From contig JBCKUK010000019.1 in assembly GCA_038924905.1 (NCBI GenBank), positions 1-24,359 on the forward strand: a stretch of DNA of 24,359 bases, read 5' to 3'. Made by a program: the position numbers and the translations under genes. The DNA is from JBCKUK01 sp038924905. GTDB taxonomy: Bacteria > Pseudomonadota > Gammaproteobacteria > Burkholderiales > Methylophilaceae. The notes below the pieces were generated by a model, which did not search any database, was not told where the DNA came from, and worked only from the letters and a program-made list of their open reading frames with translations. This document shows positions 1 through 7,729 of the stretch, piece by piece (position 1 is the first letter of the stretch; each line of letters opens with the position of its first letter).

Positions 1-2342
1 ACGCCTTGTAACACTTTTTCTATGCCATCCATCTTCAATGTGCTCATGCCATCTTCCAGCGCGGTGGCAAACATTTCAGCCACACAGGCGTGTTCCTGGA
101 TATTCTTTTTGATGGCAGCGGTACCTTCCAGCAACTCGTGCAAGCCCACACGGCCTTTGTAGCCCAAGTTATTGCACTTGTCGCAGCCGGTAGCTTTGTA
201 AAGCGTGAGCTCGCCTTTAGTATTTCCAAAACTTTTGATCCAGTTCTGGTAGATGGCTTTGTAGGAACCTTCCGAATCTTTTTTCCAGCTGCTGGTGTTT
301 TTAAGTTCTTCGCAATATTCATTGAGCATGCTTTTGACTTCCTCAGGGCTCGGCGTATAAGGCTTTTTGCATTCGCACAGGCGTTTGCTGAGCCGTTGAG
401 CCAGGATGCCGATTATCGCGTCAGAGAAGTTGAAAGGATCCATGCCCATATCCAGCAAGCGCACGATGGATTCTGGTGCGCTGTTGGTGTGCAGTGTGGC
501 AAATACCAAATGGCCGGTGAGCGAGGCTTCAATACCGGTTGAAACTGTTTCTTTATCGCGCATTTCACCCACCATAATCACATCTGGGTCTGCGCGCAGA
601 AAGGCCTTCATGACCATGGAAAAATCCAGCCCGGCTTTTTTGTTGACCTGCACCTGCCGCAACCCTTTTTGTGTAATTTCTACCGGGTCCTCTACCGTCC
701 ATATTTTGGTCTCGGGCGTGTTGATATAGCCCAATGCAGAGTGCAGCGTGGTGGTTTTACCGGAGCCGGTAGGGCCGCAGACGAAGAATAAACCATAGGG
801 CTTGGCGACCAGCTCTTTGAGTTTTTTATTGTTGTGCTCTGAAAGCCCGAGTTTATCCAGCGGGATTGGTTTGCCACTCGACAAAATCCGCATGACGATA
901 TCTTCCATGCCCGCTGCAGTGGGGATGGTGGCGACGCGCAGCTCAATATCGATAGGGCCGAATTTCTTGAACTTGATTTTTCCATCCTGCGGTTTGCGCT
1001 TTTCCGAGATATCGAGATCGCACATGATCTTGATACGCGTAGTGAGGGCGTTGCGGTAACTCGATGGCACTTCGATGTAGTTGACCAGCGTGCCATCCTT
1101 GCGGAAACGTATTTCGGTTTTACCTTTATCTGGGTAAGGCTCAATGTGGATATCAGAAGCGCCCTGGTTATAGGCATCAATGATGATTTTATTGACGAGT
1201 TTGACCAGTTCGTTATCAGCGATAGCGGAGATATCCTTAGCTGCTATGCCGCCACTATCCTCATCATCATCCATGCTGGAGAGAATGTCGTCGATATTGC
1301 CAGACATGCCGGCAGCCCCATAAAATAGCGTAACGAAATTTGTGAAATCGCGGTGCAGGCAGACTTTGTAAGTGATTTTTGTGTGGCGCGGAAAAATATT
1401 GCTGACGATGTGAGAGCTTTTGATTTTTTCAGGGTCTGCTGTGAGGATGATCAGGCCTTCTTCTTGGGTCTCGCCTATCGGCAACCAACCGTTGGCCCGC
1501 ACATAATCCAGTTTCAGGTTACTCAGTAAACCCATGGGCTTGACGCGGTCTGACTTATAGGGTTCAAATGGTACGCCGAAGTAAGCGGAAAGAGATTTGC
1601 CAATATCCGCCGGTTTTACCTGAAACTCTTCTATCAGCACATCTTCCAGATCCTTATTCTTTTTGCGGGTTGAGTGCTGCGCCAGTTGCAGCTCAGCGTT
1701 GGAAATAATGCCCTCAGTTATTAGCATATCGAATTTTGTTTTGACTGCGCCACCCATCGGTGTTTTCCGTTGGCTCAGCGCGATAGCGAGTGTCTTGGCT
1801 AGTTCCGGCGCACCTTCCTCCGCCATCAGCGGAAAGGGTAAGCCGGACATGGTGTTAATCACCTGCACCACACCCATCAAGCTACTATCTTCTTGCTCGA
1901 TAATAGGAAAAACCAGCATTTGTTTGGTATGGAAGCCGGTTTTCTTGTCAGCTTCTTTCAAAAAACGAATTCCCGGGCTGATACTGCCCAGCTCGGCATC
2001 GTCGTAAACGTCAGCAATTTTGACCATGGCCTTATTAAAGGCAACATAGCCAGCAATGCTTTGCTGGTTGATGGCCAGCTTCAGCTCTTTGAATTCATTG
2101 AGGCCAGTCTTTACTTTTGAGATGATCGAGCTGTTGTCTTCGCTGGTTATGTAAAGCGTCAGGTGCTCTGCCTCAAATAGATTGCGAATTTCCTGACTGA
2201 CTTCAATGATAATCTCGTCAATATTGCGTGCCGCGTGGATCCTGTTGGTAACCGCTTGCAGCTTCTTGGTGAAGGCAAGCTTATTGCCCAGCTCGGCTAA
2301 GCTGGCGGCTCTTCGGTCATGAACCATCTCTGGATTATTCAT
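1..2342 (-). CDS. GAF-domain GspE/PilB-family ATPase (3' end cut by window edge)
   Basis: Reading the minus strand from ATG at 2342 gives 780 continuous codons that leave the window at base 1. It is a hexameric secretion/pilus-assembly ATPase of the GspE/PilB family, which powers pilin polymerisation or type II secretion at the inner membrane. The N-terminal ~170 residues look like a GAF sensor domain. A T2SSE-N-like region follows, then the ATPase core with Walker A GPTGSGKT at residues 523-530 and the Walker B region around DVIMVGEMRD. A zinc-finger-like cysteine set lies at C656, C658, C720 and C723. The visible C-terminus ends in DGIEKVLQG, so probably only a few tens of residues are missing. 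An in-frame ATG at 2369 exists inside a hairpin repeat but has no Shine-Dalgarno; I prefer 2342. The GAF fusion suggests an accessory PilB-like protein rather than the main pilus motor; that role is inference. Confidence 0.88.
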   Translation of the reverse strand, partial: MNNPEMVHDRRAASLAELGNKLAFTKKLQAVTNRIHAARNIDEIIIEVSQEIRNLFEAEHLTLYITSEDNSSIISKVKTGLNEFKELKLAINQQSIAGYVAFNKAMVKIADVYDDAELGSISPGIRFLKEADKKTGFHTKQMLVFPIIEQEDSSLMGVVQVINTMSGLPFPLMAEEGAPELAKTLAIALSQRKTPMGGAVKTKFDMLITEGIISNAELQLAQHSTRKKNKDLEDVLIEEFQVKPADIGKSLSAYFGVPFEPYKSDRVKPMGLLSNLKLDYVRANGWLPIGETQEEGLIILTADPEKIKSSHIVSNIFPRHTKITYKVCLHRDFTNFVTLFYGAAGMSGNIDDILSSMDDDEDSGGIAAKDISAIADNELVKLVNKIIIDAYNQGASDIHIEPYPDKGKTEIRFRKDGTLVNYIEVPSSYRNALTTRIKIMCDLDISEKRKPQDGKIKFKKFGPIDIELRVATIPTAAGMEDIVMRILSSGKPIPLDKLGLSEHNNKKLKELVAKPYGLFFVCGPTGSGKTTTLHSALGYINTPETKIWTVEDPVEITQKGLRQVQVNKKAGLDFSMVMKAFLRADPDVIMVGEMRDKETVSTGIEASLTGHLVFATLHTNSAPESIVRLLDMGMDPFNFSDAIIGILAQRLSKRLCECKKPYTPSPEEVKSMLNEYCEELKNTSSWKKDSEGSYKAIYQNWIKSFGNTKGELTLYKATGCDKCNNLGYKGRVGLHELLEGTAAIKKNIQEHACVAEMFATALEDGMSTLKMDGIEKVLQG

Positions 2343-2345
2343 AAT

Positions 2346-2402
2346 GGAATCTCTGATTAAGTCCCACATGGCCGCGACAGCGGCTTTGTGGGATGAGATG
2401 CA
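2346..2402. repeat. Hairpin repeat, copy 1 (solo end of the MITE-like element at 12216-12488)
   Basis: Bases 2346-2402 align without gaps to 12216-12272, with 44 of 57 positions identical by hand count. This copy folds well: TCCCACA at 2362-2368 pairs with TGTGGGA at 2387-2393, and inside it GCCGC pairs with GCGGC around a GACA loop. The outer end of the repeat lies 3 bases from the ATG of the PilB-like gene. The matching opposite end of the element is not visible here, so this may be a solo end or a short relative. Confidence 0.65.
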
Positions 2403-2461
2403 AGTTAACCTCTTGCACGACTTGATTTTTTGATAATCTCCAGACTATCACAGCAGGTGCT

Positions 2462-2485
2462 AAAGTCAATTGACCAAAGTCAATT
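2462..2485. promoter_or_regulatory. Direct repeat with embedded palindrome between divergent genes
   Basis: AAAGTCAATT occurs at 2462-2471 and again at 2476-2485. The first copy overlaps the perfect palindrome GTCAATTGAC at 2465-2474. The site sits in the spacer between the PilB-like gene (-) and argJ (+), about 75 bases before argJ, where an operator would be expected. A TAAAAT box at 2522-2527 could be the argJ -10, but no good -35 accompanies it. No regulator can be named. Confidence 0.35.
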
Positions 2486-2559
2486 CGTAAGCTCGGCCGC
2501 TTTTAGTCGGACTGAATGCGGTAAAATCCTGCATCTGACAGTTTCTGAAAGCTCTTTAA

Positions 2560-3786
2560 ATGCCCGTCAATTTATCTGCGCCCGCAGCGCATACGTTACA
2601 GCCAGTGAAGGGTATTCAACTTGGCACTGCTGAGGCCAATGTGCGAAGGCCCAACCGCAAAGATGTGCTGGTGATAAAGCTGAGCGCAGGCAGCCGTGTG
2701 GCGGGCGTGTTCACACAAAACCGCTTTTGTGCCGCGCCTGTTGTCCTGTGCAAAGAACACTTAGCGGATAACCATGAAATTCGCGCGCTGGTGGTCAACA
2801 CCGGCAATGCGAATGCCGGTACTGGCGAGGATGGCATGCAGCGTGCGCGCCAGACCTGTGATGCCTTGGCGGGTTTGCTGGGCTGCAAGCCAGAGCAGGT
2901 TTTGCCGTTCTCCACTGGTGTGATTTTAGAGCCGCTGCCGGTAGATAAAGTCATTGCGGGCTTGCTCGACTGCATCAGTAATTTGAGTGAAGATAATTGG
3001 CTCAATGCCGCCGAGGCCATCATGACTACGGATATTGTCGCCAAGGGCGTTTCGCGCCAGATTAGCTGGGGCGGAAAAGCCGTGACGATTACCGGCATCG
3101 CCAAAGGCTCCGGCATGATTCACCCGAATATGGCGACCATGCTGGGCTATATCGCAACGGATGCTACCGTTAGCCAGGCGGCACTGGAGAGCATTATTCA
3201 TCACGCGGTGAATCGTTCGTTTAATTGCATCACGGTGGATGGCGATACCTCGACCAATGATTCGCTGGTGCTGATGGCAACAGGCCAATCAGGCGCGGCT
3301 GAAGTTGGCGTCGATAGCCCGGATTATGCTGCGCTACGTGATGCGTTAACCGAAGTTGCCATGCTGCTAGCGCAAGCCATCGTGCGTGACGGCGAAGGCG
3401 CCACCAAGTTTATGACGGTCAAAGTGGAGGGTGGCAAGGACGAAGCAGAGTGCCGCAAGGTGGCTTACGCCATCGCGCATTCACCGCTGATCAAAACCGC
3501 GTTTTTCGGCTCAGACCCAAATCTGGGCCGCATATTGGCTGCCATTGGTTACGCTGGTATTGACGACCTCGATGTGAACAGGCTCAAGCTTTATCTGGGC
3601 GATGTGCTGGTGGCTGAAAATGGCGGTCGCGCAAAAAGTTATGAGGAGGCGCAAGGTGCAGCGGTGATGAAACAGCCAGAAATCACGGTGCAGGTTGTGC
3701 TCGGCAGGGGCAAGGCCGGGGTGACGATCTGGACCTGCGATTTCTCCTACGACTACGTAAAAATTAACGCAGATTATAGAAGTTAG
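2560..3786 (+). CDS. argJ: Bifunctional ornithine acetyltransferase / N-acetylglutamate synthase ArgJ
   Basis: This 408-residue protein is a full-length ArgJ. It transfers the acetyl group from N-acetylornithine to glutamate (and can acetylate glutamate with acetyl-CoA), giving the cyclic arginine pathway in the cytosol. The family's autoproteolysis site is clear: KGSGMIHPNMATMLG, with the nucleophilic Thr at residue 193, which splits the precursor into alpha and beta chains. The TTDIVAK motif at about 156-162 and the C-terminal YDYVKINADYRS are also characteristic. The ATG at 2560 gives the expected N-terminus. The next gene starts 11 bases after the stop, so co-transcription is likely. Confidence 0.96.
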   Translation: MPVNLSAPAAHTLQPVKGIQLGTAEANVRRPNRKDVLVIKLSAGSRVAGVFTQNRFCAAPVVLCKEHLADNHEIRALVVNTGNANAGTGEDGMQRARQTCDALAGLLGCKPEQVLPFSTGVILEPLPVDKVIAGLLDCISNLSEDNWLNAAEAIMTTDIVAKGVSRQISWGGKAVTITGIAKGSGMIHPNMATMLGYIATDATVSQAALESIIHHAVNRSFNCITVDGDTSTNDSLVLMATGQSGAAEVGVDSPDYAALRDALTEVAMLLAQAIVRDGEGATKFMTVKVEGGKDEAECRKVAYAIAHSPLIKTAFFGSDPNLGRILAAIGYAGIDDLDVNRLKLYLGDVLVAENGGRAKSYEEAQGAAVMKQPEITVQVVLGRGKAGVTIWTCDFSYDYVKINADYRS

Positions 3787-3797
3787 GTTTGAGAAGC

Positions 3798-4667
3798 ATG
3801 ACAGATTTTGAAAGTTTGATTACCCGCGCTGAAGCGCTTCTGGCAAGACTGGAGGGCTTGCTTCCACTCGCAGTTAGCGAGCCTGATTGGTCTGCCGTCG
3901 CCTGGCGCTGGCAACAGCAGCATGGTCGTGGCCACTTGGTGACCGTGCCGCACCCGCATCGCATCGGTTTGAAAGATTTGCACAATATAGATGAGCAAAA
4001 AGCCGAGATTGTGCGCAATACGCGACAATTTCTGCAAAACCTGCCGGCCAATAATGTACTGCTTACAGGCGCACGCGGCACCGGAAAATCTTCCTTAATC
4101 AAGGCGCTACTTGGTGATTTTGCCAAGCAAGGTTTACGTCTGGTCGAGGTAGAAAAGCAGGATTTAGTAGCGCTGCCAGAAATTGTTGCTTTGATAAGAA
4201 ACAGACCGGAGCACTTCATTGTATTTTGCGATGATCTCTCTTTTGAAACGGGCGAGCCGGGCTACAAAGCCTTGAAGGTGGTTTTGGATGGATCGGTCGC
4301 TGCGACATCTGACAATGTGCTGGTCTATGCCACTTCTAATCGCCGTCATCTGATGCCGGAATATATGGCCGAGAATCTGGAAACGCAGTATTTAGGCGAG
4401 GAAATTCGCCCCGGCGACACGACCGAGGAAAAAATATCGCTCTCGGAACGTTTTGGCTTGTGGCTTTCGTTTTATCCTTTTGATCAGGATGAATATCTGA
4501 AAGTGGCAGAGCAATGGCTAAAACATTACGGCATTAAAAAAATGACGGATGATATACGCCGAGCTGCATTGCAGTTTTCGCTTGCGCGCGGCTCCAGAAG
4601 CGGACGGATTGCCTATCAGTTCGCCCGCGACTATGCAGGCCGCTCCGCGTTATCCTCGAAACGATAA
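3798..4667 (+). CDS. DUF815-family AAA+ ATPase
   Basis: A 289-residue P-loop ATPase of the DUF815 type, a conserved AAA+ family without a settled function. Walker A GARGTGKSS lies at residues 91-99 and a Walker B-like stretch, VFCDDLSFE, near 140-150. The sensor-like YATSNRRHL follows, then a C-terminal lid with the basic SRSGRIAYQFARDYAG. A TTG at 3789 would add three residues, but ATG at 3798 is preceded by GAGAAG and is preferred. It lies between argJ and the Nudix gene, spaced 11 and 13 bases, probably one transcript. This neighbourhood is common in betaproteobacteria, but it does not reveal the substrate. Confidence 0.88.
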   Translation: MTDFESLITRAEALLARLEGLLPLAVSEPDWSAVAWRWQQQHGRGHLVTVPHPHRIGLKDLHNIDEQKAEIVRNTRQFLQNLPANNVLLTGARGTGKSSLIKALLGDFAKQGLRLVEVEKQDLVALPEIVALIRNRPEHFIVFCDDLSFETGEPGYKALKVVLDGSVAATSDNVLVYATSNRRHLMPEYMAENLETQYLGEEIRPGDTTEEKISLSERFGLWLSFYPFDQDEYLKVAEQWLKHYGIKKMTDDIRRAALQFSLARGSRSGRIAYQFARDYAGRSALSSKR

Positions 4668-4680
4668 CGCGAAATAGCTC

Positions 4681-5619
4681 ATGACCAGCACTCAGGTAAC
4701 AGATGCCGCAGTCGCTGTTTTGCTGCGAGAAGATGGGCAGGTGCTGCTCGGCCAGCGGCCAGCGGATAAGTCCTGGGCTGGCTGGTGGGAATTCCCCGGC
4801 GGCAAAATAGAAGACGGCGAAAGCGCAATTGAAGCGCTACAACGCGAATTGCAGGAAGAGCTTGGTACCAGTGCAATCGAGGCTTACCCATGGCTGACCC
4901 GCAGTTTTGATTACCCCGAGCGCAGCGTGAAGCTGCATTTCTTTATGGTGCGTCGCTGGGTGGCCGAACCACATGGCAAAGAAGGCCAGCAGCTATCTTG
5001 GCAAAATCCTGCGAACTTGACGGTTGACCCTATGTTACCAGCCAATGCGCCAATTTTTGGTGCGCTCACTTTGCCGCCGGTTTATGCGATTACCAATTTG
5101 GCTGAAACGGAAGAAGATGTTTTTTTTGAGCGCTTAAAAACTGCATTGGATGCTGGTTTAAAGTTAATCCAGGTGCGAGAAAAACAGTTGAACGCGCACG
5201 CATTGAAAAGCTTCGCAAAGCGCGTTATAGCGCTGTCCCAGCCTTATGGCGCAAAGGTGATGATTAACGCTGATATTGCCCTGGCGCGAGAACTGAACGC
5301 AGATGGCGTGCATCTGCCCGCGAGTCAGCTGATGGCTCTACAGTCGAAGCCAGAAGGGATGCTTTGCGGGGCTTCTTGCCATAACGCAGCTGAATTGGCA
5401 AAGGCCAAAAACTTGAATTTAGACTTTGTTGTGCTGGCACCGGTGATGCCTAGCAAAAGCCATCCAGAAGTTGAGCCGTTGGGTTGGCAAAATTTCACTC
5501 GGCTTATTCAGGATTACCCTCTGCCGGTTTACGCGTTGGGCGGTTTAGAGCCACAAGATTTGGTCACGGCCTGGAAAAATGGTGCACACGGCATTGCAAT
5601 GCAGCGCGCTGTTTGGTGA
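4681..5619 (+). CDS. Nudix hydrolase (MutT-like) fused to a thiamine-phosphate-synthase-like domain
   Basis: This 312-residue protein has two domains. Residues ~1-125 are a MutT-type Nudix domain with an exact Nudix box, Gx5Ex7REUxEExGU (G41, E47, R55, E56, E59, E60, G62), preceded by the WWEFPGG signature. MutT-type enzymes hydrolyse oxidised dNTPs such as 8-oxo-dGTP. Residues ~130-312 form a ThiE/TenI-like TIM barrel with NADIALARELNADGVHLP, LAPVMPSKSHP and ALGGL. The usual ThiE phosphate/Mg-binding stretch after GVHL is altered (PASQL), so true thiamine-phosphate synthase activity is doubtful. This fusion is known in beta- and gammaproteobacteria. It converges on the PCuAC gene with only 10 bases between stops. 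The Shine-Dalgarno is weak. Confidence 0.9.
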   Translation: MTSTQVTDAAVAVLLREDGQVLLGQRPADKSWAGWWEFPGGKIEDGESAIEALQRELQEELGTSAIEAYPWLTRSFDYPERSVKLHFFMVRRWVAEPHGKEGQQLSWQNPANLTVDPMLPANAPIFGALTLPPVYAITNLAETEEDVFFERLKTALDAGLKLIQVREKQLNAHALKSFAKRVIALSQPYGAKVMINADIALARELNADGVHLPASQLMALQSKPEGMLCGASCHNAAELAKAKNLNLDFVVLAPVMPSKSHPEVEPLGWQNFTRLIQDYPLPVYALGGLEPQDLVTAWKNGAHGIAMQRAVW

Positions 5620-5629
5620 TGCTGAGTCT

Positions 5630-6070
5630 TTAGTCGCTACCGGCTTTAATCGGTGCGAATAATTTCATGACGCTGGTTTTGCCCGCACCATCTTTAAAAT
5701 GCAGGGTAAATTCGACTTGCTCGCTAGCTTTCAGTGGTTTTTTTAAATCAAACAGCATTAGATGAAAGCCGCCTGGCGCAAGCTCGGTCGGCTTGCCTGC
5801 GGCCAAAGGCAGGGCGTCCATCCTGCGCATTTGCATCACGCCATTATTCATGGTCATGCTGTGTATTTCTACGCTGCCCGCTGCGGAGCTTTCAGTCTTG
5901 ATGAGCGTAATATCACGCGCACTTTGCAGCGTCATGTAAGCAGCGCCCACCTCTTGCCCGGGAGCAGTAGATCTCACCCAGGCATTACTGATTTTTACCT
6001 CGTTGTCAGCTTGGGTGCAGCTGATAAGTAGGGCAATTAGAGAAGAGCCAAGTATTCGGCAAATGTTCAT
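5630..6070 (-). CDS. PCuAC-type periplasmic copper chaperone, probable lipoprotein
   Basis: This 146-residue protein belongs to the PCuAC (DUF461) family, which binds Cu(I) in the periplasm and helps build the CuA/CuB centres of cytochrome oxidases. The copper motif H-X10-M-X21-H-X-M fits exactly: H70, M81, H103, M105. The N-terminus is a short hydrophobic signal ending in LISC (Cys18), a good lipobox, so it is probably membrane-anchored rather than freely secreted. It lies 8 bases downstream of yacG on the same strand and may be the last gene of the pilD-coaE-zapD-yacG group. A DUF2946 gene, a family often found near copper genes, sits far away at the right edge. Confidence 0.92.
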   Translation of the reverse strand: MNICRILGSSLIALLISCTQADNEVKISNAWVRSTAPGQEVGAAYMTLQSARDITLIKTESSAAGSVEIHSMTMNNGVMQMRRMDALPLAAGKPTELAPGGFHLMLFDLKKPLKASEQVEFTLHFKDGAGKTSVMKLFAPIKAGSD

Positions 6071-6078
6071 GGTAAACC

Positions 6079-6291
6079 TTATTCGTCAGTTAAATCGTCG
6101 GGTTTGATGGGCTCTGGAATACGATAGGTTTCGCTCGCCCATAGGCCTAAATCAGTCAAGCGGCAGCGCTCGGAACAGAAAGGGCGAAATGCATTATCAG
6201 CGCTGTATTCAGACAGTGCATTGCATTGTGGGCAAGCAACCAGACGTTTTTTCTTGGCTTGCAGGATATTTAGCGACCTTAAAGATTGCAA
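6079..6291 (-). CDS. yacG: DNA gyrase inhibitor / zinc-binding protein YacG
   Basis: A 70-residue protein with the YacG zinc finger C-X2-C-X15-C-X3-C at C20, C23, C39 and C43, in the contexts CPQC and FCSERCRLTDLGLWASE. E. coli YacG binds GyrB and inhibits DNA gyrase. The ATG at 6291 lies inside the 3' end of zapD (13-base overlap), which points to translational coupling. The ~10 residues before the basic KKKR stretch are less conserved, so a slightly later start is possible. The acidic tail PIKPDDLTDE is normal for the family. Confidence 0.92.
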   Translation of the reverse strand: MQSLRSLNILQAKKKRLVACPQCNALSEYSADNAFRPFCSERCRLTDLGLWASETYRIPEPIKPDDLTDE

Positions 6292-7037
6292 AGCGTAAGC
6301 GAGAATGGTACATCAAAGTCGCATGGCCGTGGCCTCTGTGCAGTTTCCAGGCTGTTAAACCGCACATTGATGGCATATTTGTTGGCGCTCACTTCTGGGA
6401 AGCATGCCAAATCATCATCCATCTCAATTCGCAGCATCTGTGCAGGCTTGGCGCCGCCCAGCATCTGCTGGTAGCTTCCGTTCAGGGCTACCAATTCAGT
6501 GGTGCCACCACTGCCTCTGAGGATATGTAGAATAATACGAATGGCATCATTGACGGGCATCAAAGGCCTCAGCCAAACACCAAAGTCTTCTGCGCGACGC
6601 GTTGCACCAAGACCAAGCCAATAATGGTAAGACGGCACATCAAACTCACATACGCCGCCCGGAATGCCAGCACGCTGCTTGATACTCATCAGCCATTCGT
6701 TATCGCGCAGCGTTTGTCCCAACTTGATGATATCCGTACGCAAGCTGTGTGCTGTGACTTCAATGTCATCGATGACATTGGATAGAACTGTCTCGGCAAT
6801 TTCGGGATTGCCACGCAAATTATTCAATACGATTTTTTGACGATCAAGTTCCTGTAGCAGGTCATTTTTTAACTCGGCACGGTCAATGACATCGAGAATT
6901 TGAAATAATGATAGCAATGCGCTGTGATGATTGAGCTCACTTTCACCGGCTACGTTGTGCAGCACATTGCTGAACAAATCTTCCAGCCGCAACAGCGTCC
7001 GAATACGTTCGTTGAAAGGGTAATCGTAGCTAGGCAT
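6279..7037 (-). CDS. zapD: Cell division protein ZapD
   Basis: A 252-residue ZapD (DUF1342), a cytosolic protein that cross-links FtsZ filaments at the division ring. Recognisable features are the N-terminal YPFNERIRTLLRLE, the helical region around LDRQKIVLNNLRGNPE, and the C-terminal beta domain with CEFDVPSYHYWL and RPCDFDVPFSLTLC. Length matches the family (~250). It follows coaE after 56 bases, a gap that contains an imperfect hairpin at about 7053-7086, and it overlaps yacG. The coaE-zapD-yacG order is the classical one in proteobacteria. Confidence 0.95.
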   Translation of the reverse strand: MPSYDYPFNERIRTLLRLEDLFSNVLHNVAGESELNHHSALLSLFQILDVIDRAELKNDLLQELDRQKIVLNNLRGNPEIAETVLSNVIDDIEVTAHSLRTDIIKLGQTLRDNEWLMSIKQRAGIPGGVCEFDVPSYHYWLGLGATRRAEDFGVWLRPLMPVNDAIRIILHILRGSGGTTELVALNGSYQQMLGGAKPAQMLRIEMDDDLACFPEVSANKYAINVRFNSLETAQRPRPCDFDVPFSLTLCNL

Positions 7038-7093
7038 GGACTTTTTTAGCTAATCAATTCGCCACCGTAAAATGTTGCGGTGAATTATGAGAT

Positions 7094-7714
7094 TTATTCG
7101 CTAACTATGCAAGTATGCATGTATTTTTTATGAATCCTTGAGACCTTTTTGCCTAATTCTTGCAGACTGCTATTGTTCTCAATCACATCATCGGCCAGCG
7201 CTAAACGCTTTTTGCGTGAAACTTGAGCGTGCATAATCGCGCTGACGGCCTGTTCAGATAATCCGCTACGCTCCATGCTGCGGGCGATTTGTAGCGATTC
7301 ATCGCAGTCAATCACCAGTATACGATTGATAATGCCCTGGTAACGGCTGCCCTCAAACAGTAGCGGTAGGACTAAAATTTGATAAGGCGCTGCACAATTC
7401 TTATTGAGCTCTAGCAAGGCTTGCTGATGAATCGCTGGATGCAGAATGGCTTCGAGTTGTTTGCGCGCGGCAGTGTCCGAGAATATTTTTTCGCGCAACG
7501 CCGCACGATCAAGACCGCCATCAGAGCCTAGAAAAGCCTTGCCAAAAGTGTCGCTGATTTTCAGTAGGATAGTCTGATTGGCAACAGACCCGGCATCCGT
7601 TAACTGATGGGCAATGACATCAACATCTACAATCGGCACGCCGAGTGCCGCAAACATCCGCGCGGCCTCGCTTTTACCGCTGCCGATACCTCCAGTCAGG
7701 CCGACAATAAACAT
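7094..7714 (-). CDS. coaE: Dephospho-CoA kinase
   Basis: A 206-residue CoaE, which phosphorylates the 3'-hydroxyl of dephospho-CoA in the last step of coenzyme A synthesis. The P-loop GGIGSGKS is at residues 8-15, followed by the family motif VDVDVIAHQL (~29-38) and HPAIH near the middle. The C-terminal AQVSRKKRLALADDVIENN is typical. The start at 7714 gives the standard MFIVGLTGGIGSGKS N-terminus. It follows pilD after 15 bases and is very probably co-transcribed with it. Confidence 0.96.
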   Translation of the reverse strand: MFIVGLTGGIGSGKSEAARMFAALGVPIVDVDVIAHQLTDAGSVANQTILLKISDTFGKAFLGSDGGLDRAALREKIFSDTAARKQLEAILHPAIHQQALLELNKNCAAPYQILVLPLLFEGSRYQGIINRILVIDCDESLQIARSMERSGLSEQAVSAIMHAQVSRKKRLALADDVIENNSSLQELGKKVSRIHKKYMHTCIVSE

Positions 7715-7729
7715 TTAATCAGAGGTTCC

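Noticed and set aside
7053..7086. Imperfect hairpin between coaE and zapD as a terminator
   Set aside because: The stem is bulged and no T-run follows on the minus strand; the genes are probably co-transcribed.
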